A DNA stretch of 16,575 bases, taken from contig JAIRWW010000243.1 in the NCBI GenBank assembly GCA_031268685.1, positions 1 to 16,575 on the forward strand. The letters run 5' to 3'. Position 1 is the stretch's first letter. The number at the start of each line of letters is the position of its first letter. Source of the DNA: Azoarcus sp. (lineage in GTDB: Bacteria > Pseudomonadota > Gammaproteobacteria > Burkholderiales > Rhodocyclaceae). The notes beneath the pieces were generated by a model, which worked only from the letters and a program-made list of their open reading frames with translations, did not search any database and was not told the DNA's origin. The position numbers and the translations under genes are program-made. Below are positions 7,088 through 15,733 of the stretch, piece by piece.

Positions 7088-8319
7088 GTCTTCCCTCCTC
7101 GCTTCAGCATCCGCAGTTCCCAATCTATGCGCAACAGGATGCTGAGAGCCAGGCAGTTGGCGAGCAGGCCGGAGCCGCCATAGCTCATCAGCGGCAGGGT
7201 CAGTCCCTTGGTTGGCAGCAGGCCCATGTTTACGCCCATGCTGATGAAAGCCTGTATGCCGATCCACAAGCCGATCGCCTGTGCCACCAGCCCGGAAAAA
7301 TAGCGTTCGAGTTGAATTGCCTCGCGCCCGATGACGAAGGCGCGCTGCACCAGGATCGCAAATAGCGCGACGACGGCCAGTACGCCGACGAAGCCGAGTT
7401 CTTCGGCGATTACCGCGAGCAGGAAATCGGTGTGCGGTTCGGGAAGATAGAAAAGTTTCTCTATGCTGCCGCCGAGGCCCACCCCGAACCATTCGCCGCG
7501 CCCGAAGGCGATCAGCGCGTGCGTGAGTTGGTATCCGTCGCCGAAAGGGTCGGCCCAGGGATTCATGAAGCCGAAGATGCGGTCGCGCCGGTACTGGGAA
7601 ACCCAGATAAGCAGGACGAAGCCGATCAGCGCCGCCGTGCCCAACAGGGTGAACACACGCAGGCCGACGCCGCCGAGGAAAAGCACCCCGAACGCTATGG
7701 TGACGACGACCACGAAAGCGCCGAAATCCGGCTCGAACAGGAGCAGGCAGCCCACGAACAGGATTACGACCATCATGGGCATGAAGCCTTTTTTGAAGCT
7801 CGACATGACATCGAGCTTGCGCACCGTGTAGTCGGCGGCGTAGATCGCCACGAAAAGCTTCATCAACTCGGATGCCTGCAAATTGACCGGCCCCATTTGC
7901 AACCAGCGCCGCGCGCCGCCGACCTTGTGACCGACGCCGGGTATCAGCGTCACTGCAAGCAGGGCGACTCCGCACAGGAACAGCCATGGCGCCATGCGTT
8001 GCCACTGCACCATCGGAATGCGAAAGGCGACCAGCCCCGCCACCAGACCCGAGATCAGGAACAACACATGCCGGATCAGGAAGTAATCGGCCTGGTAGCC
8101 GGTATAGCTGCTGCCTTCGGCTGTGGCGATCGAGGCCGAATAGACCATGACCACCCCGAACACGAGCAAGATCGCCGCCGACCAACTCAAGGCCGGGTCG
8201 AGTTCGCTTACCGGCGCTTGCGGTTTGACCAGTCGCCCGACCGTGCGCGCGGCGATATTGCCGTCGCGCTCGTCGGACGCGGAGAAGATGCCTTTCCACA
8301 GGGCGGCGGCGAGTCTCAT
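7084..8319 (-). CDS. ftsW: FtsW septal peptidoglycan glycosyltransferase
   Basis: FtsW is a SEDS-family polytopic inner-membrane protein that polymerises lipid II at the septum together with FtsI. The 411-residue protein (E. coli 414) has a cytoplasmic N-terminal tail of about 45 residues and about ten hydrophobic segments. It shows the SEDS landmarks GGARRWL (134-140), SELMKL (150-155), the LPEPHTDF loop (292-299) with the expected catalytic Asp298, and LPLMSYGGSGL (375-385). One oddity: the usual QPSE motif reads QASE (148-151). The open frame reaches 36 codons further up into murD. I place the start at the ATG at 8319, which overlaps the murD stop as ATGA and has GGGAG 7 bases upstream. 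It overlaps murG by 4 bases. Confidence 0.97.
   Translation of the reverse strand: MRLAAALWKGIFSASDERDGNIAARTVGRLVKPQAPVSELDPALSWSAAILLVFGVVMVYSASIATAEGSSYTGYQADYFLIRHVLFLISGLVAGLVAFRIPMVQWQRMAPWLFLCGVALLAVTLIPGVGHKVGGARRWLQMGPVNLQASELMKLFVAIYAADYTVRKLDVMSSFKKGFMPMMVVILFVGCLLLFEPDFGAFVVVVTIAFGVLFLGGVGLRVFTLLGTAALIGFVLLIWVSQYRRDRIFGFMNPWADPFGDGYQLTHALIAFGRGEWFGVGLGGSIEKLFYLPEPHTDFLLAVIAEELGFVGVLAVVALFAILVQRAFVIGREAIQLERYFSGLVAQAIGLWIGIQAFISMGVNMGLLPTKGLTLPLMSYGGSGLLANCLALSILLRIDWELRMLKRGGKT
7093..7100 (-). promoter_or_regulatory. murG ribosome binding site that fixes the start
   Basis: The minus strand reads GAGGAGGG, then AAGAC, then the ATG at 7087. It lies in the last codons of ftsW and supports the 356-residue product over the far-upstream open frame that begins inside ftsW. 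Confidence 0.75.
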
Positions 8320-9689
8320 CGTCCGTCTCCCGCTAGCGTCCGCAGCGTTTCGGCGAAGACTTCGGCGCGGTGGGCGTAGTTGCGGAACATGTCCCAACTC
8401 GCGCAGGCGGGCGACAGCAGCACGCAATCGCCGCTGCGCGCACCTGCTGCGAGCCAGCGCACGGCTGCATCGAGGCTGGAAAAAGATTCTGTGGGCAAGC
8501 CGCAGCCAGCGATGGCGGCGGCGATGATTGGGCCGTCGCGGCCAATCAGCGCAACAGCCCGGCCATGCGCTTCAAGCGCGGCTTTCAGCGGCGAGAAGTC
8601 TTGCCCTTTGCCGTCGCCGCCGAGGACGACGGCGACAGGTCTGCCCATGCCTTCGATGGCGGCAAGCGTAGCGCCAACGTTGGTGCCCTTGGAATCGTCT
8701 ACATACAGCACGCCGCCGATTTCAGCGATGGCTTCGACGCGATGCGGCAGCCCTTTGAAAGTCCCGAGCGCGGGCAGAACTTGTTCGGCGTTCACGCCAA
8801 TGGCATTGCACAGGGCTAGCGCCGCCATGGTGTTGGCGGCATTGTGCAATCCTTTGAGCGGCAGTTCGCCGAGGCCAATCAAGCGATTCTTGCCGAAATG
8901 GATGGCGTCCTGCTCGATGCCGTAGTGCCCGGCGCGCGGCGCGGGGCCGAGGCCGAAAGTCACTATGCCGGGGCCGCAGCCCCCCAGGCTCAGGCTGCGG
9001 TCGTCGTCGCGGTTGAGCACGCGCACGGTGGCTGGATTCTGGAAGATGCGCGCCTTGGCCTGGGCGTATCCGGCCATGGAATCGTAGCGGTCCAAATGGT
9101 CTTCGCTCACGTTCAACACCGTTGCGGCATGCGCCGCCAGCCGGTGCGTGATCTCCAGCTGAAAACTCGACAGCTCCAGCACCCAGGCTTGCGGCAGGCT
9201 GTCCGCGTCCAGCGCTGTCATCAAGGCATCGAGCAGCGACGGCGAGATGTTGCCGCAGGCGATGGCCGGAATACCGGCTCCGTTCAGCAGATGCGCGCTC
9301 AGGGCCGTGGTCGTGGTCTTGCCGTTGCTGCCGGTGATTGCCAGCACTTTAGTCTCTGGCGCATATTCGGCGATTGCATCGGCGAACAGATCGGCTTCGG
9401 AGACGACCGGCGCTTTTCCGGCGGCGATGGCTGTGGCCAGCGCTGGCGTTGTCACGGGCACGCCGGGCGACAGCGCAAAGTAATCGGCTTCCGCAAACGT
9501 TTCGGTCTGGAACGGCCCGGCGATAACTTCGATGTCCGGCGCGGCGGCGGCCAGCGCTGTGCGATTGGGCGGATCTTCCCGGCTGTCGGCGACACGCACG
9601 AAAGCGCCCCTGGCATGGAGCCATTTCGCCATTGCCAGCCCGGATTCGCCCAGGCCCACTACGAGGAAGCGTTTGCGCGCCAATTCCAT
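8316..9689 (-). CDS. murD: UDP-N-acetylmuramoyl-L-alanine--D-glutamate ligase
   Basis: MurD adds D-Glu to UDP-MurNAc-L-Ala. The 457-residue protein has the N-terminal nucleotide-sugar motif VVGLGESGLAMA (10-21), the P-loop TGSNGKTT (119-126), ELSSFQLE (172-179), LNVSEDHLDRY (192-202), and a lysine at 212 in YAQAKARIF at the place of the carbamylated active-site lysine. GLPHRVE (313-319), DDSKGTN (331-337) and LSPACASWDMF (425-435) follow. ELSSFQL and SPACASWD are specific to MurD among Mur ligases. Length is slightly above E. coli MurD (438). Its ATG stands 2 bases after the mraY stop (TAG, AA, ATG), with no strong ribosome site, so coupling to mraY is likely. It overlaps ftsW by 4 bases. Confidence 0.98.
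   Translation of the reverse strand: MELARKRFLVVGLGESGLAMAKWLHARGAFVRVADSREDPPNRTALAAAAPDIEVIAGPFQTETFAEADYFALSPGVPVTTPALATAIAAGKAPVVSEADLFADAIAEYAPETKVLAITGSNGKTTTTALSAHLLNGAGIPAIACGNISPSLLDALMTALDADSLPQAWVLELSSFQLEITHRLAAHAATVLNVSEDHLDRYDSMAGYAQAKARIFQNPATVRVLNRDDDRSLSLGGCGPGIVTFGLGPAPRAGHYGIEQDAIHFGKNRLIGLGELPLKGLHNAANTMAALALCNAIGVNAEQVLPALGTFKGLPHRVEAIAEIGGVLYVDDSKGTNVGATLAAIEGMGRPVAVVLGGDGKGQDFSPLKAALEAHGRAVALIGRDGPIIAAAIAGCGLPTESFSSLDAAVRWLAAGARSGDCVLLSPACASWDMFRNYAHRAEVFAETLRTLAGDGR
8327..8331 (-). promoter_or_regulatory. ftsW ribosome binding site that fixes the start
   Basis: GGGAG on the minus strand lies 7 bases before the ATG at 8319, within the end of murD. It favours this ATG over the start 36 codons upstream, which would add an extra Arg-rich tail unlike FtsW. 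Confidence 0.65.
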
Positions 9690-9691
9690 TT

Positions 9692-10795
9692 CTATCTCAG
9701 CTTCAAGGTCGAAAGGCCGAAAAGCACCAGCATGATGGTGATGATCCAGAAGCGCACCACCACCTGCGTTTCTTTCCAGCCGCTTTGCTCGAAGTGGTGA
9801 TGCAGCGGCGCCATGAGCAGGATGCGCCGCCCTTGTCCGAATCTTTTCTTGGTGTATTTGAACCAGCTCACCTGCACCATGACCGAGAGCGTTTCAGCGA
9901 CGAACAGCCCGCCCATGATGAAAAGCACGATTTCCTGGCGCACGATCACGGCCACACAGCCCAGCGCCGCGCCCAGCGCGAGCGCCCCGACATCACCCAT
10001 GAAGACTTCCGCCGGGTAGGCGTTGAACCACAGGAAGCCGAGTCCTGCCCCGGCGATGGCGCCGAGCACGATGCACAACTCGCCAGCGCCGGGCACGTAA
10101 GGAATCAACAGGTATTTGGAGAACTCGGCATTGCCAGTTGCATAGGCGAAGATGCAGAAAGCGCCAGCAACCATCACCGTCGGCATGATGGCGAGGCCGT
10201 CCAGCCCGTCGGTGAGATTGACCGCGTTGGATGTGCCGACGATGACGAAGTATGTAAGCGCGACGAAACCGATGTTCTCCAACGGATATGCGATGCTCTT
10301 GAAGAAGGGCACGATGAATTCCGTCTGCGCTGGATTGTCGGTGGAGAAAGCAAGAAAGAGCGCGGCCCCGATGCCGAGCACCGATTGCCAGAAGAATTTC
10401 CAGCGCGCCGCAAGGCCGTTCGGGTCGCGGTAGACGACTTTTTTCCAGTCGTCGTACCAGCCGATGATGCCGAAGCCGAGCGTGACCACGAGTACCGTCC
10501 AGACGTAGCGGTTGGAAAGGTCGCTCCACAGAAGCGTGGTGACTGCTACCGCTATCAGAATCAGGATGCCGCCCATCGTGGGCGTGCCCGATTTGGTCAG
10601 ATGCGTCTGTGGTCCGTCGAGCCGCACCGCCTGGCCGATTTTCTTTGCCGCCAGCCAGCGGATCACCCTCGGCCCGACGGCGAGCGAGAAGAAAAGCGCC
10701 GTCATTGCCGACAGCACCGTGCGCAGCGTGATGTAGTTGAGCACACTGAAGCCGCGAATGTGCTGGGCGATCCATTGCGAGAGTTCGAGCAGCAT
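9692..10795 (-). CDS. mraY: Phospho-N-acetylmuramoyl-pentapeptide transferase (lipid I synthase)
   Basis: MraY is an integral inner-membrane enzyme that moves phospho-MurNAc-pentapeptide onto undecaprenyl phosphate, making lipid I. The 367-residue protein (E. coli 360) has about ten membrane segments. Its motifs are DDWKK with Asp115 and Asp116, [10 protein letters not shown] (193-202), [18 protein letters not shown] (258-275) with Asp267, and the cytoplasmic LHHHFE (331-336). The key residues sit at the same numbers as in E. coli. The start is the ATG at 10795, 3 bases after the murF stop. GGAGAGG lies 8 bases upstream inside the end of murF (10804-10810). The murD start follows 2 bases after its TAG stop, one of the few junctions here without overlap. 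Confidence 0.98.
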   Translation of the reverse strand: MLLELSQWIAQHIRGFSVLNYITLRTVLSAMTALFFSLAVGPRVIRWLAAKKIGQAVRLDGPQTHLTKSGTPTMGGILILIAVAVTTLLWSDLSNRYVWTVLVVTLGFGIIGWYDDWKKVVYRDPNGLAARWKFFWQSVLGIGAALFLAFSTDNPAQTEFIVPFFKSIAYPLENIGFVALTYFVIVGTSNAVNLTDGLDGLAIMPTVMVAGAFCIFAYATGNAEFSKYLLIPYVPGAGELCIVLGAIAGAGLGFLWFNAYPAEVFMGDVGALALGAALGCVAVIVRQEIVLFIMGGLFVAETLSVMVQVSWFKYTKKRFGQGRRILLMAPLHHHFEQSGWKETQVVVRFWIITIMLVLFGLSTLKLR

Positions 10796-10798
10796 CGG

Positions 10799-12199
10799 TC
10801 AGGCCTCTCCAGGGTGTCCGGCGGGGTGCGCGGCAAGCGCGTTCGCCACTCGTTCCATGCGCATGAAGCGCGAACCTTTTACCAGCACTGTGGTATCGGC
10901 ATCGAGCCTGGGTGCAAGCGCTGCCGCCAGGGCATCGGGCGAACCGAAGTGCCGTCCGCCTTCACCGAAATTACGCACGGCCACGGCGCTCATGGCGCCG
11001 AGCGTGTACAGGCCGCCGATGCCCTTGCTTTTTGCATAGCCGCCGATTTCGTCGTGCGCCTGTGCGCTGGTTTCACCCACTTCGCCCATGTCGCCGAGGA
11101 CAAGAAAAGTCTGGCCGGGCATGGCGGCGAGCACGTCGATTGCGGCGCGAACCGAATCTGGATTGGCGTTGTAGCTGTCATCCAGTATCAGCGCCCCCTT
11201 CGGCCCCGTCCGCCGTTGCAGGCGGCCGCGGGTGCCTTCGTAGTCGCCGAGTCCGGCCGTCACTGCCGCAAGCGGCGCGCCCGCGGCAAGGCAGGCGGCG
11301 GTGGCGGCCAGCGCGTTCAGGACGTTATGCTCGCCCGGTACCCGCAAGTTGCAGTCGGTCTCGCCCCAGTCGAGCGTCTCGATGTGAAGCTTTGCCCCCA
11401 GGCCGTGCGGTGTGTAGCTCCCCTTTACCTCCGCCTGCCGGCGTATGCCCAAACCGAAGCTGATCCACTTGTGGCCCTCCAGAGCCAGGAGCAGTTCGGC
11501 GATGTATGGATCATCAGCATTGACGATGGCGATGCCTTCGTCGCCGAGACCGTCGTAGATATGGCCTTTTTCTCTTGCGACCTCGGCAAGCGTGCCCAGT
11601 CCTTCGAGGTGCGCGCGCTGCACGTTGTTGACCAGCGCCACCGTCGGACGCGCCAGGCCAGTCAGGTAAGCGATTTCGCCGGGATGGTTCATGCCCATCT
11701 CGATCACTGCCGCCTTGTGTCCGGCGCGCAGGCCGAGCAGCGTCAATGGCAGGCCGATGTCATTGTTGAAATTGCCATGGGTAGCGAGCACCGCATCGTC
11801 TCGCCCGGCCCAGGCACGCAAAATCGCGGCAATCATCTCCTTGACCGTGGTCTTGCCGTTGCTGCCGGTCACGCCTATGAGCGGAATACGGAAACGGGCG
11901 CGCCAGCCTGCCGCCAGTGCGCCCAGGGCGAGGCGGGTGTCGTCGACGATGAGCAAGGCTGCTTCGTTTTGCGGATGCTCCGCCGCCCAGCGCGCATCGA
12001 CCATTGCCGCCGCCGCGCCGCTGGCCAGCGCGGCCTCGGCGAAATCGTGGCCATCGAAACGTTCGCCGCGCAAGGCGACGAACAATTGTCCGGGCGTGAC
12101 AGCGCGGCTGTCCGTGCCCACAGCGTCGAAACGGATGCCGCTCGTTGCACGCGCTTCGTGCGCGGCAAGCAGAGTTGCGGCTTCGGTCAATGTCATCAT
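10799..12199 (-). CDS. murF: UDP-N-acetylmuramoyl-tripeptide--D-alanyl-D-alanine ligase
   Basis: MurF completes the UDP-MurNAc-pentapeptide by adding the D-Ala-D-Ala made by Ddl. The 466-residue protein (E. coli 452) has an N-terminal substrate domain with GTDSRAVTPGQLFVALRG (28-45), the P-loop TGSNGKTT (111-118), HGNFNNDIGLP (141-151), [11 protein letters not shown] (289-299) and DDSYNANPDS (340-349). The last is characteristic of MurF, and VKGSRFMRMER (440-450) closes the C-terminal domain. Two ATG codons stand in tandem (12199 and 12196). The first overlaps the murE stop as ATGA and lies 9 bases from a GGGAGGT site (12209-12215), so I chose it. The next gene, mraY, begins 3 bases after its stop. 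Confidence 0.98.
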   Translation of the reverse strand: MMTLTEAATLLAAHEARATSGIRFDAVGTDSRAVTPGQLFVALRGERFDGHDFAEAALASGAAAAMVDARWAAEHPQNEAALLIVDDTRLALGALAAGWRARFRIPLIGVTGSNGKTTVKEMIAAILRAWAGRDDAVLATHGNFNNDIGLPLTLLGLRAGHKAAVIEMGMNHPGEIAYLTGLARPTVALVNNVQRAHLEGLGTLAEVAREKGHIYDGLGDEGIAIVNADDPYIAELLLALEGHKWISFGLGIRRQAEVKGSYTPHGLGAKLHIETLDWGETDCNLRVPGEHNVLNALAATAACLAAGAPLAAVTAGLGDYEGTRGRLQRRTGPKGALILDDSYNANPDSVRAAIDVLAAMPGQTFLVLGDMGEVGETSAQAHDEIGGYAKSKGIGGLYTLGAMSAVAVRNFGEGGRHFGSPDALAAALAPRLDADTTVLVKGSRFMRMERVANALAAHPAGHPGEA

Positions 12200-13686
12200 A
12201 AATTCACTACCTCCCGCCAGGCTGCGAGCGCCTGCCCAGCCTGGTCGATATCTGAAAACGAAAATCTTTTTCCATGTATTTCCTGATAAGGCTCATGCCC
12301 TTTTCCAGCGACGACTATGACATCTTCCGCCACAGCATCGCGCACTGCCGCGCGGATGGCCGCCGCGCGTTCGATTACGGTTTCGGCCTGCGGCCCCGCG
12401 CCCGCGAGGATGTCGGCGACGATGCACTTCGGTTCTTCATTGCGCGGATTGTCGCTGGTGACGATCACGCGGTCGGCGAGCCTGCTTGCGATCTCGCCCA
12501 TTTGCGGGCGCTTGCCTGCATCGCGGTCGCCGCCGCAGCCGAAGACGCAAATCAGGCGGCCATCGCGCGAATGCGCGGTAGAGCGCGCGGCTTCGAGCAC
12601 CTTGGCGAGCGCATCGGGGGTATGGGCATAGTCGACAATCACAAGCGGTTCGTCCTCTCCACCCACTAGCTGCATCCTGCCCGGCGGCGGCGTCAGCATC
12701 CGCGCCGCCCGCAGTACATCATCCAGCGACTCACCGCGTCCAAGCAGGGCGCCGATCACCGCAAGCAAATTGGATATGTTGAAAGCGCCAGCCATGCGGA
12801 CGTCCAAGCTTTCCCGCCTTCCTTCCCATACCGTCTCGAATTCGATCCCCGTGGAGCTGGCGCGCAGGTTCTCGCCGATGAGCGTCAGCACGCCCGGCGG
12901 GGCGGTGCGCGACGCGGCCAGGGTATAGCCGATCGTCTTGATACCGCGCGCGGCCAGATGCCTTGCGTTATCGAATCCGAAATCGTCATCGAGGTTTATC
13001 ACAGCGGTATCGAGGCCGGGCAGACCGAAAAACCGCGCCTTGGCCGCGCCATACGCCTGCATCGAGCCGTGATAATCAATGTGGTCGCGCGTGAGATTTG
13101 TGAAGATCGCCGACTTGAACCGTGCGCCGCTTACCCGCTCCTGGTCCAGGCCGATCGACGAGACTTCCATCGCTGCCGCGCGCGCGCCATCATGGACAAA
13201 ACCCGCGAGCAGGCGGTGCAGGTCGAGCGCATCCGGCGTGGTGTTGAGTCCGGCGGTAAGCGCACCCTGAAAACCGTTGCCCAGCGTGCCGATTACCCCG
13301 CAATGCACGCCGAGCGTCTCCAGCGCGCACGCAAGCCATTGGCTGACCGTGGTCTTGCCGTTTGTGCCCGTTACACCGGCCAGCCACAGCTTCTCCGAGG
13401 GGTGTCCGTAAATTTCATGCGCCAGATGCCCGGCCAGCGAGCGCAAACCTTCGACGGCGAACACGGGCCGATCCGCCGCGGGCAGGGAAAACCCGTCGCC
13501 GCTCTCGTGGAGCACGGCTACTGCGCCGCGTGAAAGAGCGCTGTCGATGTAGCGCCGTCCGTCGCTAGCCGCGCCCGGCCAGGCGATGAAAACATCACCC
13601 GCAACGACGCGGCGCGAATCGGCGCTTATGCCGCGCGGCTTTATACCGGCGCTGGCAAGCAGGGCGAGTACGTCGGCGGCGCGCAT
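12196..13686 (-). CDS. murE: UDP-MurNAc-L-Ala-D-Glu--meso-diaminopimelate ligase
   Basis: MurE adds the third residue of the stem peptide. The 496-residue protein (E. coli 495) shows SADSRRVVAGDVFIAWPG (21-38), the P-loop GTNGKTT (107-113), a lysine at 216 in YGAAKARFF at the carbamylated position, and VDYAHTPDAL (351-360). DNPR at 412-415 is the motif that selects meso-diaminopimelate over L-lysine, as expected for a Gram-negative wall. GKGHE (461-465) closes the active site. The start is ambiguous by one codon. A GTG at 13689 and an ATG at 13686 are adjacent, and GGAGG (13696-13700) is 6 or 9 bases away. I chose the ATG, which shares one base with the ftsI stop (TGATG). The stop overlaps murF by 4 bases. 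Confidence 0.97.
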   Translation of the reverse strand: MRAADVLALLASAGIKPRGISADSRRVVAGDVFIAWPGAASDGRRYIDSALSRGAVAVLHESGDGFSLPAADRPVFAVEGLRSLAGHLAHEIYGHPSEKLWLAGVTGTNGKTTVSQWLACALETLGVHCGVIGTLGNGFQGALTAGLNTTPDALDLHRLLAGFVHDGARAAAMEVSSIGLDQERVSGARFKSAIFTNLTRDHIDYHGSMQAYGAAKARFFGLPGLDTAVINLDDDFGFDNARHLAARGIKTIGYTLAASRTAPPGVLTLIGENLRASSTGIEFETVWEGRRESLDVRMAGAFNISNLLAVIGALLGRGESLDDVLRAARMLTPPPGRMQLVGGEDEPLVIVDYAHTPDALAKVLEAARSTAHSRDGRLICVFGCGGDRDAGKRPQMGEIASRLADRVIVTSDNPRNEEPKCIVADILAGAGPQAETVIERAAAIRAAVRDAVAEDVIVVAGKGHEPYQEIHGKRFSFSDIDQAGQALAAWREVVNL

Positions 13687-15458
13687 CACATGCCCCCTCC
13701 GGCCCGGCCGCGCGCTGCGTTTTCTTGCGCCATCGCGGTCAGTTGCAGGGGGGCCAGCGGCGCATCGGGCGCAACGCCGAGCGCGCGCAGCGAACCTTCG
13801 GCCACTTGCGCGAACACCGGGGCCGCCACCATGCCGCCGAAATGCTGGTTCGCCGACGGCTCGTCGATCATTACCGCCACGACCAGCCTCGGATTCGATA
13901 CCGGCGCAAGACCGACGAAGGACGACACGTATCTGTTTACATAGCGTCCGCCCTCGATTTTGTTGGCGGTGCCGGTCTTGCCCGCAACCCGGTAGCCCGT
14001 GACGCGCGCCCTGGTGGCGGTGCCGCCCGGATTGACGACCGTTTCCATCATATGGCGCACCTCGCGCGCCACCTGCGGCGAAAAAGCGCGCGTTCCCAAT
14101 GGCGGCGCCTCGACGCGGGTAAGCGACAGCGGCAGCAATTCGCCGTCGCGGGCGAAGGCAAGATAAGCGCGTGCAATCTGGATCAAAGTTACTGAAATAC
14201 CATGGCCATAGGACATCGTAGCCTGTTCGATAGGCTTCCAGTCCCGCGCCGGACGCAGATTGCCGCTGGCCTCGCCCGGAAAACCCAGTTGGAGCGGAGA
14301 ACCGAAACCCAGCCGGGCGTAGAAGCCCCGCATGGACTCCGGATCGAATTCCAGCGCCATTCGGGCCGCGCCGATATTGGACGACTTCTGGATGACCTCG
14401 GCCACGGTGAGCGTGCGATAAGGATGCGTGTCGTGGATCGTGCGATTGCCGACGACAAAATGTCCGGCATTGGTATCTATCGATGTCGTTGCCCGGAATT
14501 TGCCGCTTTCCAGCGCCATTGCAGCAACGAAGGGCTTCATGATCGAACCCGGCTCGAAGGCATCGGTAAAGACGCGATTGCGCAATTGCGCGCCGGTAAG
14601 ATGGGCGCGGTTGTTGGGATTGAAGGTCGGCGCATTGACCAGCGCCAGCACTTCCCCGGTCTGCACATCGAGCACCACCACCGACCCCGCCCTGGCATTG
14701 TGCTGCTGCACCGCATTGCGCAAGGCCGCATAGGCCAGATACTGTATGCCGGCATCCATAGCCAGCACCACGTCCTTGCCGTCGCGCGGCTGATGGATGG
14801 GTTTGACATCCTCGACCACCTGTCCGCGCCTGTCCTTGACGACCCGCTTCGTCCCCGCCTGCCCCGCCAGCACGCGCTCGAAAGCCAGTTCGATGCCCTC
14901 CTGCCCGTGATCTTCGACACCGGTGAAGCCGAGCATGTGCGCCATGACCTCGCCGCTCGGATAAAAGCGGCGGAACTCTTTTTGTTGATGAATGCCGGGC
15001 AGGTCGAGCGCCGCGATTTTCTCGGCGAGTTCCGGCGAAACCTGACGCTTGAGAAAAACAAAATCGCGTCCGGCGGCAAAGCGGGCGTTGAGATCGGCAA
15101 CATCCATTTCGAGCAGTTGCGCCAATTGCCGCAGCTGCCCTGGCTCTAGCTGACTGGCGTCGGACGGGATCGCCCAGACCGAATGCACCGGCGTGCTGAC
15201 CGCCAGCAGATTGCCGTTACGGTCGGAGATTCGCCCGCGCGTGGCTGGCACTTCGAGCACCCGCGCATAGCGCGATTCGCCCCTGGCCTGGAGAAACTCG
15301 TTACGGACGCCTTGCAGATACAACGAACGTCCCAACAGCACGGCCATGCCCACAAGCAGCACCAGCAGCACCAGCCGGGCGCGCCACCGCTGAAGGCCGA
15401 GCTGAAGCAAAGGATTGTGGTTGAAGGTGACGGCTTTCCGTGTCCGCGCCCGTGTCAT
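13686..15458 (-). CDS. ftsI: FtsI / penicillin-binding protein 3 (septal transpeptidase)
   Basis: FtsI crosslinks the septal peptidoglycan polymerised by FtsW; it is anchored in the inner membrane with its catalytic domain in the periplasm. The 590-residue protein (E. coli 588) has a short basic tail, one membrane segment (about 27-47) and a pedestal domain with RGRISDRNGNLLAVS (74-88). All three transpeptidase motifs are present: SIMK at 305-308 (nucleophile Ser305), SSN at 359-361 and KTG at 494-496. These are almost the same numbers as in E. coli. The frame stays open 42 codons further upstream within ftsL. The ATG at 15458 is chosen because it overlaps the ftsL stop as ATGA and has GGAGG 7 bases before it. 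It ends in a Gly-rich tail overlapping the murE start. Confidence 0.98.
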   Translation of the reverse strand: MTRARTRKAVTFNHNPLLQLGLQRWRARLVLLVLLVGMAVLLGRSLYLQGVRNEFLQARGESRYARVLEVPATRGRISDRNGNLLAVSTPVHSVWAIPSDASQLEPGQLRQLAQLLEMDVADLNARFAAGRDFVFLKRQVSPELAEKIAALDLPGIHQQKEFRRFYPSGEVMAHMLGFTGVEDHGQEGIELAFERVLAGQAGTKRVVKDRRGQVVEDVKPIHQPRDGKDVVLAMDAGIQYLAYAALRNAVQQHNARAGSVVVLDVQTGEVLALVNAPTFNPNNRAHLTGAQLRNRVFTDAFEPGSIMKPFVAAMALESGKFRATTSIDTNAGHFVVGNRTIHDTHPYRTLTVAEVIQKSSNIGAARMALEFDPESMRGFYARLGFGSPLQLGFPGEASGNLRPARDWKPIEQATMSYGHGISVTLIQIARAYLAFARDGELLPLSLTRVEAPPLGTRAFSPQVAREVRHMMETVVNPGGTATRARVTGYRVAGKTGTANKIEGGRYVNRYVSSFVGLAPVSNPRLVVAVMIDEPSANQHFGGMVAAPVFAQVAEGSLRALGVAPDAPLAPLQLTAMAQENAARGRAGGGM

Positions 15459-15733
15459 GGCTGGCCCTCCAGCACGACGATTTGTCCGGACTGCGGCGGC
15501 GACATGTCCAGCTTTTCGCGCGCGATTTTTTCGACCCGGCGATGATCGACCAGGGAGCTTTGCTCGATTTGCAGACGGCCCCATTCCACATCCAGACTTT
15601 GCGCGCGGTTTTGCTCGCGCTCGAAAGCATCGTGCAGCTTGCGGGTTTCGTGCTGAGAGGCGATCACCCCCAGGGCGCTGGCCGCGGCGAGCACGATCAA
15701 CAGGGCGGCAAGGAAAGCATCGAAACGGATCAT
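15455..15733 (-). CDS. ftsL: Cell division protein FtsL
   Basis: FtsL is a small bitopic inner-membrane protein that forms a coiled-coil complex with FtsB and FtsQ and activates FtsWI. The 92-residue product has a very short cytoplasmic start, a single membrane segment (about 5-25, rich in Ala, Leu, Ile and Val), and a periplasmic helix (about 28-65) rich in charged residues and spaced hydrophobics, as expected for a coiled coil. A short tail follows. Its position between rsmH and ftsI is diagnostic, since the family is poorly conserved in sequence. It is shorter than the E. coli protein (121), whose cytoplasmic tail is longer. GGGAGGG lies 8 bases before the ATG at 15733. Both its start and its stop overlap neighbours as ATGA. 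Confidence 0.92.
   Translation of the reverse strand: MIRFDAFLAALLIVLAAASALGVIASQHETRKLHDAFEREQNRAQSLDVEWGRLQIEQSSLVDHRRVEKIAREKLDMSPPQSGQIVVLEGQP
15466..15470 (-). promoter_or_regulatory. ftsI ribosome binding site that fixes the start
   Basis: GGAGG on the minus strand lies 7 bases before the ATG at 15458, inside the last codons of ftsL. It supports the 590-residue product over a longer version whose extra 42 residues would overlap ftsL and lack family similarity. Confidence 0.75.

Noticed and set aside
7088..8299. Upstream extension of the murG frame through ftsW (760 codons in all), as a possible fusion protein
   Set aside because: The extension is an alternate frame of ftsW. The ATG at 7087 has a strong ribosome site and gives a full-length MurG.
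9632..12286. An 884-codon open frame on the plus strand opposite murF, mraY and part of murD
   Set aside because: It lies antisense to three certain genes, its translation is rich in Arg, His and Ala with no family motif, and long antisense frames are expected opposite GC-rich codon usage.
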